From positions 2,604,001 through 2,668,000 of the forward strand of contig NZ_CP109460.1 of assembly GCF_036227565.1 (NCBI RefSeq): a DNA stretch of 64,000 nucleotides, given 5' to 3'. A program made the translations under genes and the position numbers. Positions 56,639 through 64,000 of this stretch are shown here, one piece after another (position 1 is the first letter of the stretch; every line of letters begins with the position of its first letter). The DNA comes from Streptomyces sp. NBC_01454 (GTDB lineage: Bacteria > Actinomycetota > Actinomycetes > Streptomycetales > Streptomycetaceae). The notes beneath the pieces were generated by a model that searched no databases, had not been told where the DNA came from, and was given only the letters and a program-made list of their open reading frames with translations.

Positions 56639-59600
56639 TCAGACGGGCTGCGGTTCGAAGTCCCAGTACGGGCGGCGGCGGCGCCGGGCGGAGAGGGTGT
56701 GCGGGTGCTCGGCGCCCAGCGTCTCGGAGAGCTGCCCGATGGCCTCCTGTTCCAGCTTGGCCGCCTCCTGGCCGCGGCGCAGCGCCCGCAGGTCCTCGGC
56801 CAGCGCCGTCATCGCGGACAGCGTCAGCGGATGGGCGTCCCCCAGCGTCGCCTTGGCGCGCCGCAGGGTGACCCGGCCCAGCTCCACCGCGCCCTCCTCG
56901 TCGTCCACCCGGCTGCGGGCCGCGCCGGCGTTCAGCGCACAGCCCAGCGTCCAGGGGTGGTCGGGGCCCATCGCCTCGGTCATCCCGCCGAGGGCGGCTT
57001 CCGCGAGGTCCAGCGCCTCGGCCTGGTCCCCGAACTCGCCGCGGACCAGCCCGACGTTGCCCAGCGTGCCGACGGTGTAGGGGTGGCGCTCGCCGGCCAG
57101 CGCGCGATAGCGCTCGGCGACCTCCTCGGCCAGGTCGCGGGCGTGCCCCAGATCGCCGTGCTCGCGCAGGAAGGTGGCGTGGTCCGCGCGCACCATCAGC
57201 GTCTCGGGATGGCGGGGACCCTGCACCCGGCGGGAGCGTTCGACGAGGTCGGCCAGCAGGGTGGCGGCGCGGGTGACCTCACCGGAGCGGCGCAGGCACA
57301 GCGCGAGGTTGTGTTCGGCGCGCAGCGTCTGCGGCGTGTGCGGGCCCATCACCTGCAGATGCAGCCGGGCGTTGAGCTCCTGGCTGGAGGCGGCGTCGCG
57401 GTAGCGGCCGAGCAGCCGCAGGGTGCGGGCGTGCGCGGTGCCCGCGTTGAGCGTCAGATGGTGCCGGGCGCGCAGTTCCCGCTCCCGGAAGGCGAGCACC
57501 TCGCGATGCGTGACCAGCGCCGCTTCGTACCGGCCGAGCAGGGCCAGGACATTGCCGAGGTTGTGCCGCGAGGACAGGGTGCGGGGGGCCTCCGGGCCGA
57601 GGAGTTCGGTGTAGGCCCGCCAGACGGCGTCGAAGAGGTCATAGGCCTGCGCGTAGGAGCCCAGCGCCATCAGCGTGCCGGCCAGGCCGTCCTGGGCCCG
57701 CAGCAGATCGGCGTCGGAGGGGCCGCGTTCGGTGGCGAGCTGGTCGACGACGGCGCTGCCGACGGCCTCGGCCTCGCGGTAGCGGCCGAGCCTGCGCAGC
57801 ATGTTGGCGTGCTGGTGGGTGAGGACGAGCATGGTGCGCTGGGTGGCGGCCAGCCGGGTGCGCCAGCGGGACATGAACTGTTCGCACAGTCGCAGGCCCA
57901 TGCGGTATTCGCCGCGGACCCGCAGATATTCGACGCAGTTGAGCAGCAGCTGCTGGACGGCCGGTTCGGGGCTGTCGAGGACGCCGGCCGGCTCCAGATG
58001 CGGGATCAGCTCGGCGTAGCGCTCCCAGCAGCGGGTGTCGGAGGGGTTCTGCGGGTCGGCGGTGACCAGCACCCGGCAGGCCGTCGCGGACATCTGGTCG
58101 CGCTCGTCCTCGGACATGTCGCTGCGCAGGAACCGGTGGTAGAGCCGGTGCATCAGCGCGGTCTCGACGGCCGGGTCGGCGTCCTCGGAGACCTGGTAGT
58201 CCAGGCGTACGGCGGTGGACTCGGTCAGCCGGCGCAGCGCGGTGTTCCAGCTGATCGGCTCGGCGGCCAGATCGGCGAGGTGTTCGGGCAGGTCGCCGCG
58301 GCGGGCCTGGGCGAGCATCGGGACGGGGATGGTGTCCGGGGCGAAGAACGCGAAGAGCTTGAGGAGTTCGACCGCCGCGGGGCTGCGCTCGCGCAGCGTG
58401 TTGAGCGTTATGGCCCAGCTGGTCTGGAAGGCCATGGGGTAGTCGGAGGAGATCCGGATGCCGACGAGGCTGGGCTCGCCGCGGCGGATCAGCTCGATGT
58501 ACTCCTTGGGCGACATCGGGTTGGCGTCGAGCCAGGCGGCGGTCTGGGCGAGCAGCAGTGGCAGGTCCTGGACGGCGTCGGAGAGCAGATCGGCTTCCAT
58601 CGGGGTCAGCCGTGGTGCGCGCCGCCGCGCGTAGGCGACGCTCTCGGCGCGGTCGAAGGGCAGCACCTCGGTCTCCTGGGCGCTGCCGGAGCCCGACCAG
58701 TCGCGGGTGAGGGTGGTGATCAGGACGTGTCCCCGGCCGTCGGGGACCAGATCCTCGATCTGCTCCATGTCGTCGGCGCTGTCGAAGATCAGCAGCCAGC
58801 GGCGGTAGGGGCGGCCGACGCGGAGCGCCTCGTGGACGGCGCGGATGCGGTCGCCCAGCTCCCGGCCGACGGGCAGGCCGAGGCGGGTGGCGAGTTCGGC
58901 GAGCTGTTCGCGGGCGGCGCCGCGGTTGGTGGCGCTGATCCACCACACCACGTCGTAGTCGTTGCCGAAGCGGTGGGCGTACTCGGCGGCGATCTGGCTC
59001 TTGCCGACGCCGGAGGTGCCGTACAGCGCGAGCCGGGTCTCCAGCGGCGGGCCCGAGCCCGTCTGGGAGCCGGCCAGCTTGCCGTGCAGCTCCTCGAGCA
59101 CGCCGTCGCGGCCGGTGAAGCGGTTGTTGCGGCGTGGGATGTTCCACACCTCGGGAGGGTTGTTCGGGAAGCGGGGGGCTCCGGGCTCGTCCTCGTCCAC
59201 GGGGCGGTGCGGCGCCCCGATGCCCAGCCGTTGCAGCACCCGGCGGTTGGCCTCGCGCGCGTCCAGGTCGCGCAGGTCGGCGGGGCGCAGCAGGGAGGCC
59301 GTGGCGGGCAGGCTCTGGGTGGCCACGCTCACCGCGGCGAACCGGTCGGCGTGCGGGGCCACCACTTCGCGCAGCGCGGCCGTCCACTCCTCCGGCGTCT
59401 TGGGGCCCAGCCGGAAGTACCAGTCGTCCAGCACGATCAGCAGCCGGCCCTCGGCCTCCAGCAGCCCGGACAGCTCGGCCACCAGCGCGGTGTCGGCGCG
59501 CGGGTCCCAGCGCAGCAGGGTGGTGCCGTGGCCCTGCTGTTCCAGCTGGTGGGAGATCCACGCGGCCCAGGGCCGGGTGAAGCCGGCGTAGCTGATGGTG

Positions 59601-59707
59601 ATGTGCGCGCTGGAGCCGTCAGGACCGGAGGAGCCCGAAGAATGAGAGCCCGAACCCGAAGAACCCGAAGAACCAGAAGAACCAGAAGAAGTGGCCTGAC
59701 CGACCAT
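56639..59707 (-). CDS. fxsT: FxSxx system TIR / NB-ARC / TPR protein (FxsT-like)
   Basis: 1022 residues. A Ser/Gly-only linker (residues ~7-32) precedes a TIR-like domain (~34-120: ITISYAGFTRPWAAWISHQLE, LLIVLDDWYF), then an NB-ARC ATPase (~190-480; P-loop GTSGVGKSQIAAEYA near 234, LLIFDSADD) and ~12 tetratricopeptide repeats to the C-terminus (NLGNVLALLGRYEAAL). This is the large accessory protein of FxSxx-COOH peptide loci. ATG at 59707 has GGGAG upstream. Its role in peptide maturation or signalling is unknown. Confidence 0.85.
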   Translation of the reverse strand: MVGQATSSGSSGSSGSSGSGSHSSGSSGPDGSSAHITISYAGFTRPWAAWISHQLEQQGHGTTLLRWDPRADTALVAELSGLLEAEGRLLIVLDDWYFRLGPKTPEEWTAALREVVAPHADRFAAVSVATQSLPATASLLRPADLRDLDAREANRRVLQRLGIGAPHRPVDEDEPGAPRFPNNPPEVWNIPRRNNRFTGRDGVLEELHGKLAGSQTGSGPPLETRLALYGTSGVGKSQIAAEYAHRFGNDYDVVWWISATNRGAAREQLAELATRLGLPVGRELGDRIRAVHEALRVGRPYRRWLLIFDSADDMEQIEDLVPDGRGHVLITTLTRDWSGSGSAQETEVLPFDRAESVAYARRRAPRLTPMEADLLSDAVQDLPLLLAQTAAWLDANPMSPKEYIELIRRGEPSLVGIRISSDYPMAFQTSWAITLNTLRERSPAAVELLKLFAFFAPDTIPVPMLAQARRGDLPEHLADLAAEPISWNTALRRLTESTAVRLDYQVSEDADPAVETALMHRLYHRFLRSDMSEDERDQMSATACRVLVTADPQNPSDTRCWERYAELIPHLEPAGVLDSPEPAVQQLLLNCVEYLRVRGEYRMGLRLCEQFMSRWRTRLAATQRTMLVLTHQHANMLRRLGRYREAEAVGSAVVDQLATERGPSDADLLRAQDGLAGTLMALGSYAQAYDLFDAVWRAYTELLGPEAPRTLSSRHNLGNVLALLGRYEAALVTHREVLAFRERELRARHHLTLNAGTAHARTLRLLGRYRDAASSQELNARLHLQVMGPHTPQTLRAEHNLALCLRRSGEVTRAATLLADLVERSRRVQGPRHPETLMVRADHATFLREHGDLGHARDLAEEVAERYRALAGERHPYTVGTLGNVGLVRGEFGDQAEALDLAEAALGGMTEAMGPDHPWTLGCALNAGAARSRVDDEEGAVELGRVTLRRAKATLGDAHPLTLSAMTALAEDLRALRRGQEAAKLEQEAIGQLSETLGAEHPHTLSARRRRRPYWDFEPQPV

Positions 59708-59819
59708 GCGACCGTCTCCCTGGGATGCGATGGTGCGCGCGTGCGCAGGCTGTTTCCCCGGGCACGCCCTGGCTTTTTGGCACGATAGCCCAAGTGTCCC
59801 TCCTGGTGGCGACAGTGCG

Positions 59820-61094
59820 TCAGGTCATATGGGGGTGCCGCCAGTTGGGCGTGATCGCGGTCTTCAGACGAGCTGCGATGTGCCGGATGAGGCGTTCCAG
59901 GTCGGGGCAGTAGACGGAGGGGTTGGTGAATCCGCTGCCGTCCGCGCGGTAGCGGTGCGCGTAGTTGCCGCCGCCGCAGACCTCCACCAGGGCGCAGGTG
60001 CGGCACTGTGCGCCCAGGCCGTCCCGGCCGGTGCGGCGGGCGGCCATGCCGGGGTGTGCCAGGGCCTGGTCGAAGGTGTGGTGGAAGACGTCGAGGCCGG
60101 TGGCCGCGGCGCCCTCGTAGGCGGATTTGAGCGAGTCCACCTGTTCGATGGCGCCGTCGGTGTCCACGATCACGGCGACGACCGGGGAGAGGCCGACCGC
60201 CTCGCTGGAGCCGGGGCGGCCCAGGAGCAGGCCGAGGATCTCGGTGAAGACCCGCACCCGGGGTGCGGGGCCGCCGTCCCACCACAGGTCGAAGACGGCG
60301 CACAGCCAGTCGCCGTACGGGGTGCGGCCGGTGGGGCCCGCGCCGCTTCCGGTGGCGGCGGGGGGAGGGCTGGACCAGTTGGCGTGCGGGAGGAGGAAGT
60401 CGAGCATCGGGGGGTCCAGGGCGCGCAGCGAGCCGTAGACCTCGGCGGGGTCGGCGGTGATGTCGATGGTGCACAGGATGCCGGCGTACACCCCGGGACG
60501 GTCGTGGAGCAGGCGCGCGGCGCGGGAGACCGCGGGCCAGGAGGGCCGGCCCGCGTGGTCGACCCGGCGGTGGTTGAGGGCGGGGGTGCCGCCGTCGAGG
60601 CTGAGGCCGAGCCGGAACCCGGCGGCGCCGAGGGTGTCGAGGATCTCCGGGGTCAGCAGGGTGCCGTTGGTCTGGACGCCGAAGTCGGCGGCGCAGCCGG
60701 CGGGCAGCGCGGCGCGGATCGCGGCGGCCTGTTCCAGGAGCGGGCCGGGGCCGGTGAGCAGCGGCTCCCCGCCGTGCAGATCGATCCGGACCGCGCGCAG
60801 CCGGTGGGTGCGGGCGTGTTCGGCGATGCGGCGGGCGGTCTGCCGGACGGTCGCCGCCGGGACGGCCGGCGGGCGGGTACGCCAGCTGCGGTCGGGGCCG
60901 GCGTAGATGTAGCAGTAGGTGCAGGCGAGGTTGCAGCGGCTGTGGACCTTCAGGACGAACTGCCGGAAGGGCACCACGGTGGTCCGGCCGCTCGTCTCCC
61001 CCGCCACGGCGTCGCCCCCTGCCTCGTCCCCTCGGCCCCCTCGTCCCCTCCTCGACGGGTGGCCCGCCCAACTCCCGCCCGTCGTCTGATACAT
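59820..61094 (-). CDS. fxsB: radical SAM/SPASM maturase (FxsB family)
   Basis: 424 residues. The [4Fe-4S] radical SAM motif is CNLACTYC (~50-57, with an aromatic YIYAGPD next), and the C-terminal SPASM cluster has CRTCALVEVCGGGNYAHRY (~362-380) and a later Cys in YCPDLERL. FxsB-type enzymes are three-residue cyclophane-forming enzymes acting on precursor C-termini. ATG 61094 is chosen, with GGAG close upstream; TTG at 61133 is possible. It lies 87 nt after the precursor gene. Confidence 0.88.
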   Translation of the reverse strand: MYQTTGGSWAGHPSRRGRGGRGDEAGGDAVAGETSGRTTVVPFRQFVLKVHSRCNLACTYCYIYAGPDRSWRTRPPAVPAATVRQTARRIAEHARTHRLRAVRIDLHGGEPLLTGPGPLLEQAAAIRAALPAGCAADFGVQTNGTLLTPEILDTLGAAGFRLGLSLDGGTPALNHRRVDHAGRPSWPAVSRAARLLHDRPGVYAGILCTIDITADPAEVYGSLRALDPPMLDFLLPHANWSSPPPAATGSGAGPTGRTPYGDWLCAVFDLWWDGGPAPRVRVFTEILGLLLGRPGSSEAVGLSPVVAVIVDTDGAIEQVDSLKSAYEGAAATGLDVFHHTFDQALAHPGMAARRTGRDGLGAQCRTCALVEVCGGGNYAHRYRADGSGFTNPSVYCPDLERLIRHIAARLKTAITPNWRHPHMT

Positions 61095-61181
61095 GGCTCC
61101 GCCGCCGATCGAGGAACCGAGTGCCCCCGGCAACTGGCCGGTTCCCTTGCACGTTTGCCCAAAAACAACCGTCCCTGATCG

Positions 61182-61400
61182 TCAATGCACGGCTATTTCC
61201 GGGCCGTCCTCGTAGTACGCCACGGCGTCCTGTGCCGACGGCCAGTTGCGCAGCAGCAGCGCCGCCACCTCCGCCAGCACCGCGTGGTCCGTCCGCGCGG
61301 CCAGAACGCCCACGTCAACCCCGGCGAAGTCCGGCAGCCGCTCGGCCGACGGCCCGGGCGGGGCGGCCACCGCCGGTTCGGTGCGGGGGATTGTCGCCAC
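61182..61400 (-). CDS. fxsA: FxSxx-type RiPP precursor with non-canonical C-terminus
   Basis: 72 residues. The leader resembles FxSxx precursors (LPDFAGVDVGVLAARTDHAV then LAEVAALLLRN). The expected terminal F-x-S-x-x is missing; the protein ends YYEDGPEIAVH. Cross-linkable triplets YYE or YED (Tyr62/Tyr63 to Glu64/Asp65) are the best candidates for a cyclophane. The start GTG at 61400 is set by AGAGGAG six nucleotides upstream, shorter than the 92-codon open frame. It precedes fxsB and fxsT in one transcript. Confidence 0.8.
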   Translation of the reverse strand: MATIPRTEPAVAAPPGPSAERLPDFAGVDVGVLAARTDHAVLAEVAALLLRNWPSAQDAVAYYEDGPEIAVH

Positions 61401-61508
61401 GCTGTTCTCCTCTGGGCCGGCTGGACGGGTGTGTTCCCGGACTCCCGTCCGCAGAAACACGTGTGCTGAGGGGCGGTCGGGCCGCCCCCGACGGGCCGCC
61501 GGGTGCGG

Positions 61509-64000
61509 TCAGGCGGCGGATTCGAGGGCACGCATCCGGGCGCGGGTGCGCTGGGCCTCGGGGCCGGTGTCCTCGCCGGCCCGCTGCCACTGCTCCCAGC
61601 TCTCGCGGTAGGCGTGCAGCGCGGAGCGGGAGCCCGCGGTGACCTCCAGGACCTCGCCGCGGCGGTGGTGGGCGCGGGCGGCCAGCAGGGCGCTGCCGGC
61701 GCGCCGGGCGGCCGCGGCGGCCCGGCGGTAGCAGGCGGCGGCGCGGTCATGGCGCTCCCGGGAGTCGAAGCGGCGGTCCAGCAGCAGCTGGACGTCGCCC
61801 ACTTCGAGCCAGGCCTCGGCCGACACCGCGGGCGGTACGTCCGCGCCGCGGGCGGCCAGCTCCAGGATCCAGTCGGCCTCGTGCAGATCGGCGAGCGAGG
61901 GCTGGCGTTCGTGGCGCAGCCGCAGGGCGCGGCCGAACAGCAGCCGGTGGTTGCCGAGGTCGGGGTCCTGCGGGGCGGCCCGGCCCAGCACCTCGCGCAG
62001 CACGTGCACCGCCTCGTTGGCCAGCCGCTTGCCCGGCCCGTCGGCCGGCTCCAGCCGGGCCCTCAGCAGCAGCGCCGCACCGCGCTCGGCGAGCAGCGCG
62101 CTGTGCTCGGGCGAATCGGGGGTGGCCAGCCGGAGCGCGGCGGCCAGCGCGGCGATGGCGGCGTCCAGGGCGGGCAGGGCGCCGGTGCGGGCGTGCACCG
62201 CGCGCTGGGCGGCGGCGGTACGGCGCAGGCTGTCCGCCTCCAGGGCCCGGTCGTCGAGGGCATGGGCCATCGCCCGGGCGCGTTCGAGGGTCGGCAGCAC
62301 CGAGGGCGCTCCCGCGCCGCCGTGCAGCTGGCGGGCCGCCGCCAGCTCGAGCAGCGTCCCGCACACCAGCCGGTCGGCGGCGCTGCCGCGGCGGCGCAGC
62401 AGGACGACGGCGGCATCGAGGTCGTCGGCGGCCCGGACGGCGAGCGCCTCGGCGGCGCGGGGGGCCGCGCGAGGCCCGCGGGCGGCCCGGCGGGCCTGGT
62501 CGAGCAGGACGCCGCCGCGGGCGGCGTAGACCTCGCCGGGCACCTCCTCGCCGCTGGGCCACCGGTCGAGAAGGGTGGTCAGGGAGCACTCCGCCTCGTC
62601 GAGGGGGTCGGGGTCCGGCACGGCGGCCGGGTCCGCGGCCGCGCCGGGTGCGGGGGCCGGTGCGGGCAGGGCGGCCAGCCGGCGCAGTACCTCGGTGCGC
62701 AGCACCATGCTCTCCAGGACGCGGGGGTCGAGCAGGCTCATCAGCCCGCAGGCGGTGTGCAGATGGCGGGCCGCGTCGGCCAGTGCGATGCGCTCCTCGT
62801 CGGGTGTGCCGTCGGCCCGGCGCTCCTGGGCGCGGGCATGGCCGACCCGGCCCAGCACGATCAGCGCCCGGGTGCGTTCGGCCTCCCGGCCGGCGGTGAC
62901 GTCCTCCTCGCCGCCGGCGGACGGCTCGCCCGCCGTGGCCCGTTCCGCGGCGCGCACCGCCCGTTCGGCCTCCTCCAGGGCGTCCGGCTGGCCCCATCTC
63001 ACCCAGGCGTGCAGCAGCGCGCGGGCGAGGTCCGTACCGGCCTCGGGCAGGCGGGCGGCGGCGGCGCGCAGCAGCCGGACCGCCTCGATCAGGTCCCGGA
63101 CGGTGCGGTCCTGTTCGTAGCGCTCCAGGAGGGCGGCGCCTTCCGCGGCGGGGCCGTCGCAGACGTACGGGCTGGGAGCGGGCGGGCGCAGCGCCGGTTC
63201 GAAGCGGCGCAGCACCCGTTCGGAGACCCGGGCGAAGGGTTCGGGCACCGCGCGCCGGCCGGTCTCGGGCTCGCGGCCGCTGCCGGAGAGCATGGCGACG
63301 GCGACGGCCGGGAAGTTGCGGGCGCTGCGGCCGAAGGTGCGCTCGATGTAGAGCGAGCAGTGCTTGAGGACCAGGGCGGCCTCGCCCGCGCTGAGCCGGC
63401 CGAGGAGTTCGTCGCGCACCCCGGGCGCGAAGTCGTACCACGGGCCGCTCATCCCGGCCTGCTCCCCCGACTGCCGCTCCTGCGGCGGGAGTTGCGTGAC
63501 CAGGCCGCTGAGCAGCACCTCGGCCAGCTCGGCCGGGCCGGTCTGCGGCAGCATCGCCCGCTGGACCAGCTGGATGACGGGCAGCGCGAGCGGGACGGCG
63601 GACAGATGCACGGCGAGCAGCCGGGCGGCCGGCGAGGCCTGCTGGTCGAACTCGCGGACCATCCGGGCCGGTGCGGCGCGCCCGGTGACGGGCGGCGGGC
63701 CGGCGGGGAGGCCGGCGCCGTGGTCGGCCCGTACGACGCAGGCGGCGCCGCGCAGTGCGAGACCGGCGTCGGCGGCGGCGAGCCGGGCCCAGGAGCCGAG
63801 GGCGGAGGGGGTGGCGGAGAGGACCGGGACGGCGCGTTCGCGGGGCGCGGCGGCGGCGCCGGGCACCGCGGGGGGCCGCCGGCGGCGGGCCGGGCGGAAG
63901 TCGAGGGCCTGGTAGGAGCCCTGGCGGCGGACGAGGGTGCCGGCGACGGCGGGCAGCAGGGTGCGCGCCCACATCCGCTGCGGCAGCGGCTGGACGACGG
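61509..64000 (-). CDS. SAV_2336-like protein (partial, N-terminus beyond window)
   Basis: At least 830 residues; the frame stays open to the right edge (reading VVQPLPQRMWARTLLPAVAG), so the ATG at 63974 is probably internal. The block LSAVPLALPVIQLVQRAMLPQ ... YDFAPGVRDELLGRLSAGEA ... YIERTFGRSARNFPAVAVAML matches the SAV_2336-type domain. The rest is helical, Ala/Arg-rich, TPR-like (DEAECSLTTLLDRWPSGEEV and many similar units). It ends 108 nt before fxsA, as the first gene of the locus in view. Its function is not established. Confidence 0.75.
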   Translation of the reverse strand, partial: VVQPLPQRMWARTLLPAVAGTLVRRQGSYQALDFRPARRRRPPAVPGAAAAPRERAVPVLSATPSALGSWARLAAADAGLALRGAACVVRADHGAGLPAGPPPVTGRAAPARMVREFDQQASPAARLLAVHLSAVPLALPVIQLVQRAMLPQTGPAELAEVLLSGLVTQLPPQERQSGEQAGMSGPWYDFAPGVRDELLGRLSAGEAALVLKHCSLYIERTFGRSARNFPAVAVAMLSGSGREPETGRRAVPEPFARVSERVLRRFEPALRPPAPSPYVCDGPAAEGAALLERYEQDRTVRDLIEAVRLLRAAAARLPEAGTDLARALLHAWVRWGQPDALEEAERAVRAAERATAGEPSAGGEEDVTAGREAERTRALIVLGRVGHARAQERRADGTPDEERIALADAARHLHTACGLMSLLDPRVLESMVLRTEVLRRLAALPAPAPAPGAAADPAAVPDPDPLDEAECSLTTLLDRWPSGEEVPGEVYAARGGVLLDQARRAARGPRAAPRAAEALAVRAADDLDAAVVLLRRRGSAADRLVCGTLLELAAARQLHGGAGAPSVLPTLERARAMAHALDDRALEADSLRRTAAAQRAVHARTGALPALDAAIAALAAALRLATPDSPEHSALLAERGAALLLRARLEPADGPGKRLANEAVHVLREVLGRAAPQDPDLGNHRLLFGRALRLRHERQPSLADLHEADWILELAARGADVPPAVSAEAWLEVGDVQLLLDRRFDSRERHDRAAACYRRAAAAARRAGSALLAARAHHRRGEVLEVTAGSRSALHAYRESWEQWQRAGEDTGPEAQRTRARMRALESAA

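Noticed and set aside
56321..59788. 1155-codon open frame antisense to fxsT
   Set aside because: Crosses the kgd end and the terminator at 56567-56605 and mirrors fxsT; no motif.
61401..61460. 92-residue version of the FxSxx precursor
   Set aside because: The GTG at 61400 has an ideal SD and spacing, and the family leader begins after it.

Overview
The window is very GC-rich, with the strong third-position G/C bias, GTG/TTG starts and gene order of a Streptomyces chromosomal core. It holds about 46 protein genes and one tRNA. Signature loci are an atpIBEFHA operon, a Thr/Lys biosynthesis cluster, an actinobacterial Rho with a long charged insert, a cvn conservon, a Kgd-type 2-oxoglutarate enzyme, and an FxSxx-type RiPP locus at the right edge. 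No insertion sequence, phage gene or CRISPR array was seen.

Layout. 1-4780: ATP synthase operon on the minus strand (atpI-B-E-F-H-A, atpA cut by the window edge), with a Rex-operator-like site over its presumed promoter. 4932-16683: a minus-strand run of a WecA-like GlcNAc-1-P transferase, SHMT, a low-molecular-weight phosphatase homologue lacking the usual Cys, TsaC/Sua5, PrmC, RF1, L31, an LCP ligase, Rho and homoserine kinase. 17044-22893: thrC, hom, lysA, an ArgS-like protein without a catalytic domain (NrtL) and a stand-alone receiver protein. 23127-23198: tRNA-Arg(CCG), followed by a gene-poor stretch with short tandem repeats. 23872-25158: a solitary P450. 26035-31291 (plus strand): SH3 protein, SEDS glycosyltransferase + class B PBP pair, SpoT-like HD hydrolase, orphan ABC ATPase. 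31429-36064: oxygenase neighbourhood (ferritin-like diiron protein, AurF-like diiron oxygenase, TetR regulator, small protein, styrene-monooxygenase-like flavoprotein). 36158-40698: conservon cvnA-B-C-D. 41165-56534: PP2C-like protein, MarR, GH25 lysozyme, Lon with an HspR (HAIR) operator, pentapeptide protein, DUF1877 protein, membrane protein, rhomboid-like protein, spermidine-synthase-like protein, an OmpR/HK two-component system and kgd. 56639-64000: FxSxx locus in transcription order SAV_2336-like protein, precursor peptide, radical SAM/SPASM enzyme, TIR/NB-ARC/TPR protein.

How parts fit together. lysA, hom, thrC and thrB supply the lysine and threonine branches of the aspartate family. 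prmC and prfA sit together because PrmC methylates RF1. The SEDS/PBP2 pair, the LCP protein, the WecA-like enzyme and the GH25 lysozyme all act on the cell envelope. The most unusual points are the FxSxx precursor, whose C-terminus has no FxS motif and ends in a YYED-containing tail; the Ser-for-Cys change in the phosphatase; the exact placement of -10-like hexamers 6-7 nt before the start codons of about ten genes (leaderless genes); and the oxygenase group beside the conservon. All functional statements rest on motif and family recognition by eye; no database search was run.
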